The notes under the pieces: model-generated
Seen by the model: the letters and a program-made list of their open reading frames with translations, nothing else
Told to the model about the DNA's origin: nothing
Database searches by the model: none
In this document: one piece after another, positions 44,243 through 53,987 of the stretch
Layout: each line of letters begins with the position of its first letter
How positions within the stretch are numbered: the first letter of the stretch is position 1
Program-made: the position numbers and the translations under genes
NCBI RefSeq assembly: GCF_014698065.1
Contig: NZ_JACJSI010000002.1
Coordinates: 124,001-188,000, forward strand
DNA from: Nostoc flagelliforme FACHB-838
GTDB taxonomy: Bacteria; Cyanobacteriota; Cyanobacteriia; Cyanobacteriales; Nostocaceae
Length of the DNA: 64,000 nt
Direction: 5' to 3'

Positions 44243-45187
44243 TCAATTGCTAATTGCGATCGCAATTTTCCCCACAGCACGCTCACTTTCGCTATAACTA
44301 TGAGCCGCTGCTAATTCTTGTAAGGGATATGTGCGATCAATTACAGCACGAATTTTACCCGCTTCAATCAATTCTTTGAGATAAACCAAATCTTGAGTGT
44401 TGGGTTTTTCTAGAATAAATTTCGCTTTTTGACCAGGAAGGAACGCTGTTAAGACACCCTCGAAAAAAACTTCGGGGCTAGGTAGTGTGGTGATATAAAT
44501 TCCATTGGGTTTGAGGACTCTTTTGCTTTGAGAGAGCGATCGCTTACCCACTGCATCAAAGATAATGTCATACTGCGCTATATCTTCGGTGAAATCTTGC
44601 TGCGTATAATCAATCACGCGGTCTGCTCCTAGAGATTTCACAAAATCCAAATTTTTGGTACTGCTAACTCCTGTCACTATTGCCCCTAAAGCTTTAGCAA
44701 TTTGCACCCCGAAAATCCCTACACCACCAGCAGCCCCATTAATCAACACAGCTTGTCCTGTTTGAATATTTCCCTGATCTCGCAACGCTTGCAGAGCCGT
44801 GAGCGCTGCTAAAGGCACAGCCGCAGTTTCTTCATAAGACAGATTGCTTGGTTTGAGCGCCGCCAAGTTTTCTGGGATAGCTGCAAATTCGGCGTAACCT
44901 CCTCCAGGGAAGCTAGTACTGCCATAAATAGCATCTCCAGGTTTAAAGCGCGTGACACCAGAGCCAACTGCTACCACATCTCCCGCCACATCAAATCCCA
45001 GAATCTTCGGAAATTTGCTGCCGCTAATCAAGCTCAACATCCCTTGGCGAATTTTCCAATCAACGGGATTAACGCTACTAGCACGAACTTTCACAAGTAA
45101 CTGCGTTGGCTCAATTTTCGGCTGCTCTACGTCTTCGTACTGCAACACTTCAGCCGCGCCATACCGACGGATAACCACTGCTTTCAT
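44243..45187 (-). CDS. NADP-dependent zinc-type alcohol dehydrogenase-like oxidoreductase (quinone oxidoreductase-like)
   Basis: The start preferred is the ATG at 45187 (MKAVVIRRYGAAEVLQYEDV), preceded by CAGGAGAA; the frame extends 13 codons upstream. The 314 residues show the MDR fold: RASSVNPVDWKIRQGM, KILGFDVAGDVVAVGSGV, YAEFAAIPENLAALKPSNLS and AAVPLAALTALQAL. The NADP-binding glycine motif is NGAAGGVGIFGVQIAKALGA, followed by KSLGADRVIDYTQQDF. No catalytic zinc Cys/His set is present, so it is of the quinone-oxidoreductase type. Two decayed copies are at 38885-39220 and 41395-41441. Confidence 0.88.
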   Translation of the reverse strand: MKAVVIRRYGAAEVLQYEDVEQPKIEPTQLLVKVRASSVNPVDWKIRQGMLSLISGSKFPKILGFDVAGDVVAVGSGVTRFKPGDAIYGSTSFPGGGYAEFAAIPENLAALKPSNLSYEETAAVPLAALTALQALRDQGNIQTGQAVLINGAAGGVGIFGVQIAKALGAIVTGVSSTKNLDFVKSLGADRVIDYTQQDFTEDIAQYDIIFDAVGKRSLSQSKRVLKPNGIYITTLPSPEVFFEGVLTAFLPGQKAKFILEKPNTQDLVYLKELIEAGKIRAVIDRTYPLQELAAAHSYSESERAVGKIAIAISN

Positions 45188-45257
45188 CGCATTTCTCCTG
45201 GTTGCTACCCTGTTTTGCTGAATCACACAGCCTGTTTTTCCTAATAAATCTAGTGTA

Positions 45258-45285
45258 GCGATGTCTACGACGGGCTACGCTTACG
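45258..45285 (+). repeat. Dispersed repeat gcgatgtctacgacgggct-cgc
   Basis: gcgatgtctacgacgggcta then cgcttacg is a copy of the dispersed family (see 46109, 57535, 58450, 59310, 59483, 60282 and, inside nifP, 33510). Confidence 0.65.
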
Positions 45286-45359
45286 TATGGTATTTAACAA
45301 AGATGGTGCACAATCAGAGATTCCCTAAAATACAAATATCAGTCTAAAACTACACCTAT

Positions 45360-45782
45360 ATGCCACTTAGAGACCTTTATCACAACAATGTTAAAAATGC
45401 TTTGATTAAAGACAAATAGACAATTACTCATGACCCACTGACTCTAAAGTTTGGTAAAAAAGATTTGTATGTTGATTTAGGTGCTAAACAGTTGTTGGCG
45501 GCTGAAAAAGCAGAATCCAAAATTGCAGTTGAGATTAAAAGTTTTACCGGGAGATCGGATGTTGATGATTTAGAAAAAGCATTGGGTCAGTATATTTTAT
45601 ATCAAGATATATTGATTGAATTGGAGCCGGAACGAATACTATATCTTGCAGTCCCTAACAGTATTTTTGATGATTTATTTGAAGAACCTATCGGCAAACT
45701 TTTACTGAGAAATCATCGTTTAAAGCTGATTACTTTTGATCCAAAACAGGAGGTTATTAAACAATGGATTATACCAAGTTAG
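45360..45782 (+). pseudogene. xisH: XisH-family protein, interrupted by an in-frame TAG
   Basis: From ATG at 45360 the frame gives MPLRDLYHNNVKNALIKDK, then TAG at 45417-45419, then TITHDPLTLKFGKKDLYVDL and a complete XisH body (AEKAESKIAVEIKSFTGRSD, LEKALGQYILYQDILIELEP, FEEPIGKLLLRNHRLKLI) to 45782. In family members Trp normally occupies the stop position (…GWTITHDP…), so a TGG-to-TAG change is likely. The internal region carries the acidic/Lys nuclease-like core. Its end overlaps xisI by 19 bp. Family members were first found as factors controlling fdxN-element excision. Confidence 0.8.
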
Positions 45783-46105
45783 ACCACTATCGCCAGGTGA
45801 TTGAAACTATCCTCACTGAATATGCCTCACTACCCTATTCTTATGCCAATATTCAATCAGAAGTAGTGTTTGATCGAAGCCGCGATCGCTATTTGTGGAT
45901 GGATCTAGGTTGGGATGGCGATCGCCGCATTCACGGCTGTCTGGTTCATATTGACCTGATTGATAGCAAAATCTGGATTCAACGGGATGGCACGGAAGAA
46001 GGCATTGCCGCCGATTTAGAACGGGCTGGAATTCCTAAAGAACACATCGTCCTTGGCTTTCGTCCACCGGAGTTAAGACCCTACACAGGCTATGCAGTTG
46101 CTTGA
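45764..46105 (+). CDS. xisI: XisI-family protein
   Basis: The 113-residue protein MDYTKLDHYRQVIETILTEY has the XisI pattern: ASLPYSYANIQSEVVFDRSR, YLWMDLGWDGDRRIHGCLVH, IDLIDSKIWIQRDGTEEGIA and IPKEHIVLGFRPPELRPYTG. Together with XisH it was required for excision of the fdxN element in Anabaena, but most members occur as xisH-xisI pairs of unknown role that resemble toxin-antitoxin pairs. It is intact here, while its XisH partner is broken. fdxN is uninterrupted in this genome. Confidence 0.88.
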   Translation: MDYTKLDHYRQVIETILTEYASLPYSYANIQSEVVFDRSRDRYLWMDLGWDGDRRIHGCLVHIDLIDSKIWIQRDGTEEGIAADLERAGIPKEHIVLGFRPPELRPYTGYAVA

Positions 46106-46108
46106 GAA

Positions 46109-46137
46109 GCGTAGGCGCAGCCCGTCGTAGACATCGC
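46109..46137 (-). repeat. Dispersed repeat, inverted copy
   Basis: gcgtaggcgcagcccgtcgt agacatcgc, a full copy on the minus strand, directly after xisI. It lies between xisI and a convergent Uma2 gene. Confidence 0.7.
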
Positions 46138-46166
46138 TTTTTAAAAGATAATAAAGAACATTCTAT

Positions 46167-46745
46167 TTATTCTTCAGTGGTAAATACAACACCTTCATAC
46201 AGCAGTTCAATCGGACATTTAAATTCAATGCTCGATAGAGTGATGATATCTCCAGCCGTGTAGGGATAGTAAAGCCACATCCTACCCTCACCCCGACAGT
46301 AACGCTCAACGGAGATTTTTTCCGAGTCAATCAAGATATATTCTTGCAAACTGGGGATTGTCAGATAATAAGTAAATTTTTCACCCCGATCTTTAGCGCT
46401 TGTACCTGGCGAAAGAACTTCGGCAATCAGCTTGGGATGTTGAATAAAGTTGCGGGCATTGAGGTCTTGAGGGTCGCAACTGACAATAACATCAGGATAA
46501 TAGTAGCGGCTCTGGGCAGTGAGTTGCATTTTCACATCTGACACATTCACTCGACAACCCCTGGAACGCAAATGGGGATATAAAGGTCTGTAGAGATTGA
46601 GTGCAATGTCGTTATGGGGAATTGTACCGCCTGTCATGGCAAATACTTCGCCATTGGCATATTCGTAGCGAACGTCTTGCTGAGGTTCCCATTCGAGATA
46701 TTCCTCAATGGTCATTTTTGGCGGCTGTTGGGGGATGGCTATCAT
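46167..46745 (-). CDS. Uma2-family (DUF820) putative endonuclease
   Basis: The start preferred is the ATG at 46745 (MIAIPQQPPKMTIEEYLEWE), which fits the family start; a longer frame reaches 46790. Residues RYEYANGEVFAMTGGTIPHN, SDVKMQLTAQSRYYYPDVIV (the PDV acidic site) and PKLIAEVLSPGTSAKDRGEK (the E-x-LSPGT-x-x-DRGEK core) are textbook Uma2. TYYLTIPSLQEYILIDSEKI completes the nuclease fold. Role unresolved. It is intact, 192 residues. Confidence 0.9.
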   Translation of the reverse strand: MIAIPQQPPKMTIEEYLEWEPQQDVRYEYANGEVFAMTGGTIPHNDIALNLYRPLYPHLRSRGCRVNVSDVKMQLTAQSRYYYPDVIVSCDPQDLNARNFIQHPKLIAEVLSPGTSAKDRGEKFTYYLTIPSLQEYILIDSEKISVERYCRGEGRMWLYYPYTAGDIITLSSIEFKCPIELLYEGVVFTTEE

Positions 46746-47889
46746 AACTAAGATTTTTTCACGCTTGGTTTGATTGTAGCTAAATGACATTCTGACTTTT
46801 CACGATATCGGTAAAACCTCTCTTTTTCTAGGAGAGAGACTTTGAATTTTCCCCCTTAGAGTGTCGGGAAGTGGGTTAAGGGGTGAGGTTTTTTGCTAAG
46901 GTTTGTAATGAGCAATTCAGAAAATTAATTGCGATCGCTCAATCATGTTAAATTATAGTTTGTTGTTTCTCTTAAACACAAAATCTGAGAGTTTGTTACC
47001 CATCTCCTCATTGTGGGAATGAAAAAAAAGAACTGAAAAGTTAAGTTTTTGAAAATTATGTGCAGCAATACATCTATTCCCACTAGCTTATATAGCTTGC
47101 CAGACAAGGTTTCAAGGCATAATTGAACATCATTGTCAAAGGAAAATTAAAAGAATATGAAGTGCATTTTTACCCTCAAAAAAATGATATGTTAGATACA
47201 GAATTCAATTTCGCGCGTTTATGGAGTAGAACAAGATAGATTACTTCAGTTTTTCACCCTCAAACCCTTGGTATTTCTTGCTTTTAACGCAAATTGAGGG
47301 CAATGTGAGTACACATTTAAATAACCAAAATCCAGTTGGAAGTAGATTAAATTCTTTGCTGGGATTAGGTTGTGGCTGAGTACAAAGAAATCCTGAACCC
47401 CTATCTATAAACACTAGAACCCCAACCAAAAAAGACTAGAACCCCTACCCGAAAAAAACTTTTTTAATTCTTGTAACGCTTGAAGAATTAGGGTTTTTAG
47501 TATTTGAGTACAAACGTAATAAATCCAATAAATTCTATCCTAGAGAGACGCACCGTTCGGCTAGGAGACGGCTGGTATAAATCTTATATCGCCAATCACC
47601 TAACGCTCTGAAACAAAACAAAGCGGAAAGTGAGTGGAGGGATGACATAGCACCAAGCCTGAAGTGAAGAGAAGTCGCGGCTGTAAGCACAAATTCTACC
47701 CAAGAACAGAACCTTGACACACCAGCCGAACATCACATATCTATCGCCTGCCTTACTTGAAAACAAGTCGCCCGAACCCAAGGGTTTGCAGGCAGTGTGA
47801 AAGACGCGACTTCAATTCCTAGGCATAGAGAGTGGCAACAGCATCTCCCACAGTGGCAGCCAAGTCCACCGACCTTTTTGCGAAACTCA
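46746..47889. other. Long region upstream of nifB
   Basis: About 1.1 kb with no supported gene. It must carry the nifB promoter, which I could not place. It holds an inverted copy (about 47375-47460) of the dispersed repeat at 33715-33800. The frame at 47241-47429 runs through that repeat and is likely spurious. The bases just upstream of the nifB start (47797-47889) are open in the nifB frame but do not look like NifB. Confidence 0.5.
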
Positions 47890-49338
47890 ATGACATCACC
47901 GTCTACACGACTCCTCAACTCCAACGCTACGGAATCGACAACCCAAGCAAAATCCGGTGGTTGCGGCTGCGACAGCACCACCAGCGCCACCGTGGAAAGG
48001 GACGAAAAGCTCCAAGAACGCATTGCTAAACATCCCTGCTACAGCGAAGACGCTCATCACCACTACGCCCGGATGCACGTTGCAGTTGCTCCCGCTTGCA
48101 ACATTCAATGCAACTATTGCAACCGCAAATATGATTGTGCTAACGAAAGCCGTCCTGGAGTAGTTAGCGAATTGCTAACACCAGAACAAGCAGCACACAA
48201 AGCTTTAGTCATTGGCGGCAAGATTCCGCAAATGACAGTTGTAGGAATTGCCGGCCCTGGCGACCCTCTAGCGAACCCAGAAAAGACCTTCCGCACATTT
48301 GAGTTGATTGCAGAGCAAGCACCAGACATCAAGCTGTGTTTATCAACCAATGGTTTAATGCTGCCCGACTACATCGATCGCATTAAACAATTAAATATAG
48401 ATCACGTTACGATCACCATTAACATGGTAGATCCAGAGATCGGTGCTAAGATTTATCCTTGGGTTCACTACAGACGCAAGCGTTATAGAGGTCTTGAAGG
48501 TGCGAAAATCCTCCACGAAAGACAGATGGAAGGATTGCAAGCCCTCAAAGATGCTGACATCTTGTGCAAAGTTAACTCAGTGATGATTCCCGGAATTAAT
48601 GACCATCACTTAGTTGAAGTGAATCGAGTCATTCGTGAGAAAGGTGCATTCTTGCACAACATTATGCCATTGATTTCTGCACCAGAACATGGCACACATT
48701 TCGGTTTAATCGGTCAACGTGGCCCCACACCCAAAGAACTCAAAGAAGTTCAAGACAATTGCTCCGGTAACATGAAAATGATGCGCCACTGTCGCCAGTG
48801 CCGCGCCGATGCAGTAGGATTACTGGGAGAAGACCGCAGCCAGGAGTTTTCCAAAGAGAAATTCTTGGAAATGACTCCAGAATATGACATGGAGCAACGC
48901 GCTACGGTTCACGAAGGGATTGAGAAGTTTAAAGAAGAACTTAAAGTAGCCAAAGATAAAGCGCTAGCTGGTAAGAAAATTGCCAACAGTCCCAAAATCC
49001 TAGTTGCAGTAGCAACCAAAGGCGGCGGATTGGTTAACCAACACTTCGGTCATGCGAAAGAATTCCAAATTTACGAAGTGGGTGGAAACGAAGTTCGCTT
49101 TGTCAGCCATCGCAAAATTGACCAATACTGCCAAGGTGGATACGGCGAAGAAGCTTCTTTTGAGCATATTATGAAAGCGATCGCAGATTGCAAAGCAGTT
49201 TTAGTCTCCAAGATTGGTAACTGTCCTCAAGAAAAATTGCAAGAAGCTGGAATCAAGACTGTTGAAGCTTACGACGTAATTGAAAAGGTTGCTTTGGAGT
49301 TCTACGAGCAATACGTTAAAGAATTAGGGAATAACTAA
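47890..49338 (+). CDS. nifB: NifB, FeMo-cofactor biosynthesis radical SAM protein
   Basis: NifB uses SAM and Fe-S clusters to build NifB-co, the 8Fe core of FeMo-cofactor. The start is taken at the ATG at 47890 ([20 protein letters not shown]); a frame extends to 47797. The 482-residue product has the [20 protein letters not shown] segment, whose CNIQCNYC is the CxxxCxxC radical-SAM site, then [20 protein letters not shown] and [15 protein letters not shown]. The C-terminal NifX/NafY-like domain (from about residue 370) carries [20 protein letters not shown]. fdxN follows after a repeat spacer. It is the first gene of the main cluster. Confidence 0.96.
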   Translation: MTSPSTRLLNSNATESTTQAKSGGCGCDSTTSATVERDEKLQERIAKHPCYSEDAHHHYARMHVAVAPACNIQCNYCNRKYDCANESRPGVVSELLTPEQAAHKALVIGGKIPQMTVVGIAGPGDPLANPEKTFRTFELIAEQAPDIKLCLSTNGLMLPDYIDRIKQLNIDHVTITINMVDPEIGAKIYPWVHYRRKRYRGLEGAKILHERQMEGLQALKDADILCKVNSVMIPGINDHHLVEVNRVIREKGAFLHNIMPLISAPEHGTHFGLIGQRGPTPKELKEVQDNCSGNMKMMRHCRQCRADAVGLLGEDRSQEFSKEKFLEMTPEYDMEQRATVHEGIEKFKEELKVAKDKALAGKKIANSPKILVAVATKGGGLVNQHFGHAKEFQIYEVGGNEVRFVSHRKIDQYCQGGYGEEASFEHIMKAIADCKAVLVSKIGNCPQEKLQEAGIKTVEAYDVIEKVALEFYEQYVKELGNN

Positions 49339-49445
49339 TAGGGCATGGGGCATGGGGCATAGGGCATGGGATAAGTATTATCCTCAATGCCCTCCCCTAA
49401 ACCCAAATCTCAATGCCCAATGCCCACTGCCCCATTCCCAAAAAA
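49339..49445. repeat. Heptamer repeats between nifB and fdxN
   Basis: Direct heptamers (gggcatg/gggcata, about 49341-49371) are followed by their reverse complements (caatgcc, ccatgccc type, about 49385-49437). The transcript could fold into a long imperfect hairpin. This is STRR-type spacer DNA. Confidence 0.75.
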
Positions 49446-49457
49446 GGAGAATAAATC

Positions 49458-49811
49458 ATGGCTTACAAAATTCTTACTAGCCAGTGTATTTCCTGCAATC
49501 TCTGTCTAACGGTATGTCCCACAAATGCAGTTAAAGTGGTTGACGGACAGCACTGGATTGACCCTGAACTTTGTACAAACTGTATTGGTAGCATTTATAC
49601 CGTGCCTCAGTGTAAAGCTGGTTGTCCCACATGCGACGGTTGCGTTAAGCAGCCTAGCGATTATTGGGAAGGCTGGTTTGCGGATTACAACCGCGTAGTT
49701 GCTAAATTAACAAATAAACAAGATTACTGGGAACGTTGGTTTAATTGTTATTCCCAGAAATACTCGGAACAGTTGCAAAAGCGTCAATCCCAAATAATTC
49801 GTAATTCGTAA
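49458..49811 (+). CDS. fdxN: FdxN, 2[4Fe-4S]-type ferredoxin
   Basis: The 117-residue protein MAYKILTSQCISCNLCLTVC has a first [4Fe-4S] motif CISCNLCLTVCP and a second, spaced set CTNCIGSIYTVPQCKAGCPT, with further Cys at CDGC. It probably gives electrons to NifB or other nif assembly steps. The reading frame is complete, so the fdxN excision element known from some Anabaena strains is absent here. AAGGAGAAT ribosome-binding sequence precedes the ATG. Confidence 0.95.
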   Translation: MAYKILTSQCISCNLCLTVCPTNAVKVVDGQHWIDPELCTNCIGSIYTVPQCKAGCPTCDGCVKQPSDYWEGWFADYNRVVAKLTNKQDYWERWFNCYSQKYSEQLQKRQSQIIRNS

Positions 49812-49823
49812 TTGAAGACAACA

Positions 49824-51032
49824 ATGCAAAATAACTGCATCTATCTTGATAATAATGCTACCACTAAGGTAGACCCAGAAGTTATAGAGGTAATGCTACC
49901 TTACCTCACAGATTATTACGGCAATCCCTCCAGTATGCATACCTTTGGTGGGCAAGTCGGTAAAGCAGTGAGAACAGCAAGAGAACAACTTGCAGCCATC
50001 CTGGGAGCCGATGAGTCAGAAATTGTCTACACAAGTTGTGGTACTGAAGGAGATAACGCGGCGATTCGAGCCGCACTGTTGGCACAACCAGAAAAGCGAC
50101 ATATTGTCACCACTCAAGTTGAACATCCAGCAGTACTTAATGTCTGCAAACAATTAGAAACCCAAGGTTATAGTGTTACCTATCTATCAGTAAATCATCA
50201 AGGGCAGTTGGATCTAGATGAACTAGAAGCTTCCTTGACCGGTAACACCGCCTTGGTGACAATTATGTATGCTAATAATGAAACCGGAACGGTTTTCCCA
50301 ATTGAGCAAATTGGGTTGCGCGTAAAAGAGTATGGAGCTATCTTCCATGTAGATGCAGTGCAAGCAGTGGGAAAAATCCCGTTGAATATGAAGACTAGCA
50401 CTGTGGATATGTTGACCCTGTCTGGTCACAAGCTGCACGGCCCTAAAGGAATTGGTGCTTTGTATATCCGGCGCGGAGTTCGGTTCCGTCCCTTCATGAT
50501 TGGGGGACACCAAGAACGTGGACGTAGGGCGGGAACAGAGAATGTTCCAGCAATTATCGCCTTGGGCAAAGCTGCGGAACTAGAACTGTTACAGTTAGAA
50601 GAAGCGACCGCAAGAGAAAGAAGGCTGCGCGATCGCCTTGAACAAACCTTACTCGCTACAATTCCCGATTGTGTAGTCAATGGTGACGTTACGCAGAGAT
50701 TGCCAAACACCACAAATATCGGCTTCAAGTATATTGAAGGTGAAGCAATTCTACTGTTATTAAACAAATACGGTATCTGTGCATCATCCGGTTCTGCTTG
50801 CACCTCCGGTTCTCTGGAACCCTCCCACGTCCTGCGGGCAATGGGCTTACCCTACACAACTTTACACGGTTCAATTCGCTTCAGTCTTTGTCGCTACACC
50901 ACAGAAGCAGAAATCGATAAAGTGATAGAAGTAATGCCCAGTATTGTGGAGCGTTTACGTGCCCTCTCACCCTTTAAAAATGATAATGCAGGTTGGCTGC
51001 AAGGACAAGAACAAGCACTAGCGCATCGTTAA
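49824..51032 (+). CDS. nifS: NifS cysteine desulfurase
   Basis: NifS releases sulfur from cysteine as a protein-bound persulfide for nif Fe-S clusters. The start is taken at the ATG at 49824 (MQNNCIYLDNNATTKVDPEV); a TTG-started frame adds four codons. The 402-residue PLP enzyme shows MYANNETGTVFPIEQIG, the PLP Lys in LTLSGHKLHGPKGIGALYIR and the sulfur-acceptor Cys in YGICASSGSACTSGSLEPSH. It follows fdxN by 12 bp and precedes nifU. Confidence 0.96.
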   Translation: MQNNCIYLDNNATTKVDPEVIEVMLPYLTDYYGNPSSMHTFGGQVGKAVRTAREQLAAILGADESEIVYTSCGTEGDNAAIRAALLAQPEKRHIVTTQVEHPAVLNVCKQLETQGYSVTYLSVNHQGQLDLDELEASLTGNTALVTIMYANNETGTVFPIEQIGLRVKEYGAIFHVDAVQAVGKIPLNMKTSTVDMLTLSGHKLHGPKGIGALYIRRGVRFRPFMIGGHQERGRRAGTENVPAIIALGKAAELELLQLEEATARERRLRDRLEQTLLATIPDCVVNGDVTQRLPNTTNIGFKYIEGEAILLLLNKYGICASSGSACTSGSLEPSHVLRAMGLPYTTLHGSIRFSLCRYTTEAEIDKVIEVMPSIVERLRALSPFKNDNAGWLQGQEQALAHR

Positions 51033-51116
51033 TTAGGGAATAGAGAGTAGGGAATAAAGAATTTACTACTCTCCACTCCCCACTCAGCACTCACCACTCA
51101 GCACTCGGAACTTAAT
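51033..51116. repeat. Heptamer-type repeat between nifS and nifU
   Basis: Degenerate units gaatagagagtagg and ccactcagcactcac are arranged as opposite orientations, giving a possible hairpin. STRR-class spacer, 84 bp. Confidence 0.55.
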
Positions 51117-52016
51117 ATGTGGGACTACACCGATAAAGTATTAGAACTGTTTTACGATCCCAAGAATCAGGGAGAAATTGAAGAAACTGGCGAAGTTGGA
51201 GTTAAGGTTGCAACGGGAGAAATCGGTAGCATTGCTTGCGGTGATGCTCTGAGATTGCATCTGAAAGTGGAAGTAGAATCTGATAAGATTCTAGATGCTC
51301 GTTTTCAAACCTTTGGTTGTACTAGTGCGATCGCATCTTCTAGTGCATTAACCGAAATGGTTAAAGGTTTAACCTTAGATGAAGCTTTGAAAGTGTCCAA
51401 CAAAGACATTGCAGATTACCTGGGTGGTTTGCCAGAAGCAAAGATGCATTGCTCTGTTATGGGACAAGAAGCGCTAGAAGCCGCTATCTATAATTATCGT
51501 GGCATTCCTCTAGCTTCCCATGATGATGACGATGAAGGCGCGTTAATTTGCAGTTGCTTTGGTATTAGCGAGTCTAAAATTCGTCGCGTGATTCTAGAAA
51601 ATCATCTCACGGATGCCGAGCAAGTAACAAATTATGTAAAAGCTGGTGGCGGATGCGGTTCCTGTCTGGCTAATATCGATGATATTATTAGATCAGTTCA
51701 ACAGGAATACGCCTCACCTGCTCTCAACAATTACGGCGTACAAGTTGCCACAGAAATTGTTAATTCAAAGCAACTAGCGCTAACAAACGTGCAAAAGATT
51801 GCTCTAATTCAAAAGGTTCTCGATGAAGAAGTCAGACCCGTACTCATTGCAGACGGGGGAGATGTAGAACTCTATGATGTAGAAGGCGATCGCGTTAAAG
51901 TTGTACTGCAAGGTGCTTGCGGTTCCTGTTCTAGTAGTACAGCAACTCTGAAAATTGCGATCGAAGCCAGATTACAAGATCGTGTCAGCAAGAGCCTTGT
52001 AGTCGAAGCAGTTTAG
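51117..52016 (+). CDS. nifU: NifU Fe-S cluster scaffold
   Basis: NifU assembles Fe-S clusters for nitrogenase proteins. The 299-residue protein has three parts. The IscU-like N-terminus is MWDYTDKVLELFYDPKNQGE with Cys in ACGDALRLHLKVEVES and TFGCTSAIASSSALTEMV. The central [2Fe-2S] (BFD-like) domain shows LICSCFGISESKIRRVILEN and KAGGGCGSCLANID. The C-terminal NfuA-like scaffold has RVKVVLQGACGSCSSSTATL with its CxxC. It pairs with nifS upstream; glbN follows after 223 bp. Confidence 0.96.
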   Translation: MWDYTDKVLELFYDPKNQGEIEETGEVGVKVATGEIGSIACGDALRLHLKVEVESDKILDARFQTFGCTSAIASSSALTEMVKGLTLDEALKVSNKDIADYLGGLPEAKMHCSVMGQEALEAAIYNYRGIPLASHDDDDEGALICSCFGISESKIRRVILENHLTDAEQVTNYVKAGGGCGSCLANIDDIIRSVQQEYASPALNNYGVQVATEIVNSKQLALTNVQKIALIQKVLDEEVRPVLIADGGDVELYDVEGDRVKVVLQGACGSCSSSTATLKIAIEARLQDRVSKSLVVEAV

Positions 52017-52239
52017 GAATTGCTGTAGGACTTAACGTAATCTACAAATACGCTCTAATATGCATTCAGCCAGGAACAGAAAGTGGGATTTGAACCATAT
52101 AATTGTCTCCACATCAATGCTTCAATCCTACCGACAACCGATAGCTTTATTAGCTATCACGGCTAACAGCATATAGGCTTCATACATTAAGCGCCTACTT
52201 GCAAATTTCATCATCCAACTCGCTTCAAAGGAACAGGAT

Positions 52240-52596
52240 ATGAGCACATTGTACGACAATATTGGTGGACAACCAGCTATTGAACAAGTAGTAGATGAAC
52301 TCCACAAACGCATTGCCACAGACAGCCTCCTCAGTCCCATTTTTGCTGGTACAGACATGGCGAAGCAACGTAATCACCTAGTTGCTTTCTTAGCTCAAAT
52401 ATTTGAGGGGCCAAAGCAATACGGCGGTCGTCCAATGGACAAAACCCACGCAGGATTGAATCTACAGCAACCACACTTCGATGCGATCGCCAAGCATCTC
52501 GGTGAAGCAATGGCTGTGCGTGGAGTGTCAGCAGAAGACACCAAAGCTGCACTAGATCGCGTCACAAATATGAAGGGCGCTATTTTGAACAAGTAA
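52240..52596 (+). CDS. glbN: GlbN, cyanoglobin (truncated hemoglobin) in the nif cluster
   Basis: The 118-residue protein MSTLYDNIGGQPAIEQVVDE has the truncated haemoglobin fold with the heme pocket at KQRNHLVAFLAQIFEGPKQY (His46) and the proximal His70 in RPMDKTHAGLN. In Nostoc commune glbN lies at this same place between nifU and nifH and is expressed under nitrogen-fixing, microaerobic conditions; an O2-related role is proposed. It is preceded by AAAGGAACAGG and followed by a palindrome (52597-52642). Confidence 0.95.
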   Translation: MSTLYDNIGGQPAIEQVVDELHKRIATDSLLSPIFAGTDMAKQRNHLVAFLAQIFEGPKQYGGRPMDKTHAGLNLQQPHFDAIAKHLGEAMAVRGVSAEDTKAALDRVTNMKGAILNK

Positions 52597-52642
52597 TAGG
52601 ACTTATGCATTGATTGTTGACAAATAACAACATCAAGTCCTA
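52597..52642 (+). repeat. Palindrome after glbN with taggactt ends
   Basis: taggacttatgcattgattg and the reverse-complement side caacatcaagtccta form an imperfect inverted repeat with the end taggactt-like motif of the 192-bp element at 20856-21047. It begins at the last base of the glbN stop codon region and may work as a terminator or be a relic of a small element. Confidence 0.5.
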
Positions 52643-52773
52643 TTGAATCTTGCAAGCTGAAACACATTATGACGTATTTGTAAATCGCGTAATTTTCTTT
52701 GTTCTTTGTCAAAACAAATGACAAAGGACAAAGGACAAAAACAAAAAGAAAAAAATTTTAACGAGGAAGATCG

Positions 52774-52887
52774 ATGTACTTACTGTCAATAATTTTGGCT
52801 GTGGAGCGATCGCCCCCAGCAGGCATTTATGCCAACGCTACCAACGATGCTCTACACGCGCTCACTACTGTCGCTCAACTGGCGTGA
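52774..52887 (+). CDS. Possible small protein (37 aa) upstream of nifH
   Basis: ATG at 52774 is preceded by ACGAGGAAGA, a good ribosome-binding sequence, and opens 37 codons (MYLLSIILAVERSPPAGIYA then NATNDALHALTTVAQLA) to TGA 52885-52887. The N-terminus is hydrophobic. It sits 57 bp before nifH on the same strand, so it would lie in the nifH leader transcript. It could be a real small protein, a leader peptide or a chance frame; no family was recognised. Confidence 0.4.
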   Translation: MYLLSIILAVERSPPAGIYANATNDALHALTTVAQLA

Positions 52888-53838
<951 letters not shown>

Positions 53839-53934
53839 GTCGCCACTAATAAATAACGCTTTAGCACAAGGAAAAAGGAAGAGCTTCATATCTTTCCTTT
53901 TACCTCTCCCTCGCATCTCCCCCCTAACCTTAGA

Positions 53935-53951
53935 GGGGACTCCTAGTCCCC
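53935..53951 (+). repeat. Hairpin in the nifH-nifD spacer
   Basis: ggggact (53935-53941) pairs with agtcccc (53945-53951) across a 3-base loop. It is a GC-rich stem in the 149-bp spacer, with the upstream gaaaaaggaa/ttccttttac arms giving a second weaker stem. Such stems after nifH may stabilise its mRNA or reduce read-through into nifD; the effect here is inferred. Confidence 0.5.
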
Positions 53952-53987
53952 CTATGCCCCGATCCTTACGAGTCACAGAGGCTAAAT

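Noticed and set aside
47241..47429. 62-codon minus-strand frame upstream of nifB
   Set aside because: It runs through a dispersed repeat shared with 33715-33800, shows no protein-like composition and no ribosome-binding site.
47797..47889. 31-codon N-terminal extension of nifB
   Set aside because: The sequence is not NifB-like, and the ATG at 47890 gives the normal family start.
49458..49811. fdxN-type excision element
   Set aside because: fdxN is one complete reading frame with all cluster cysteines.
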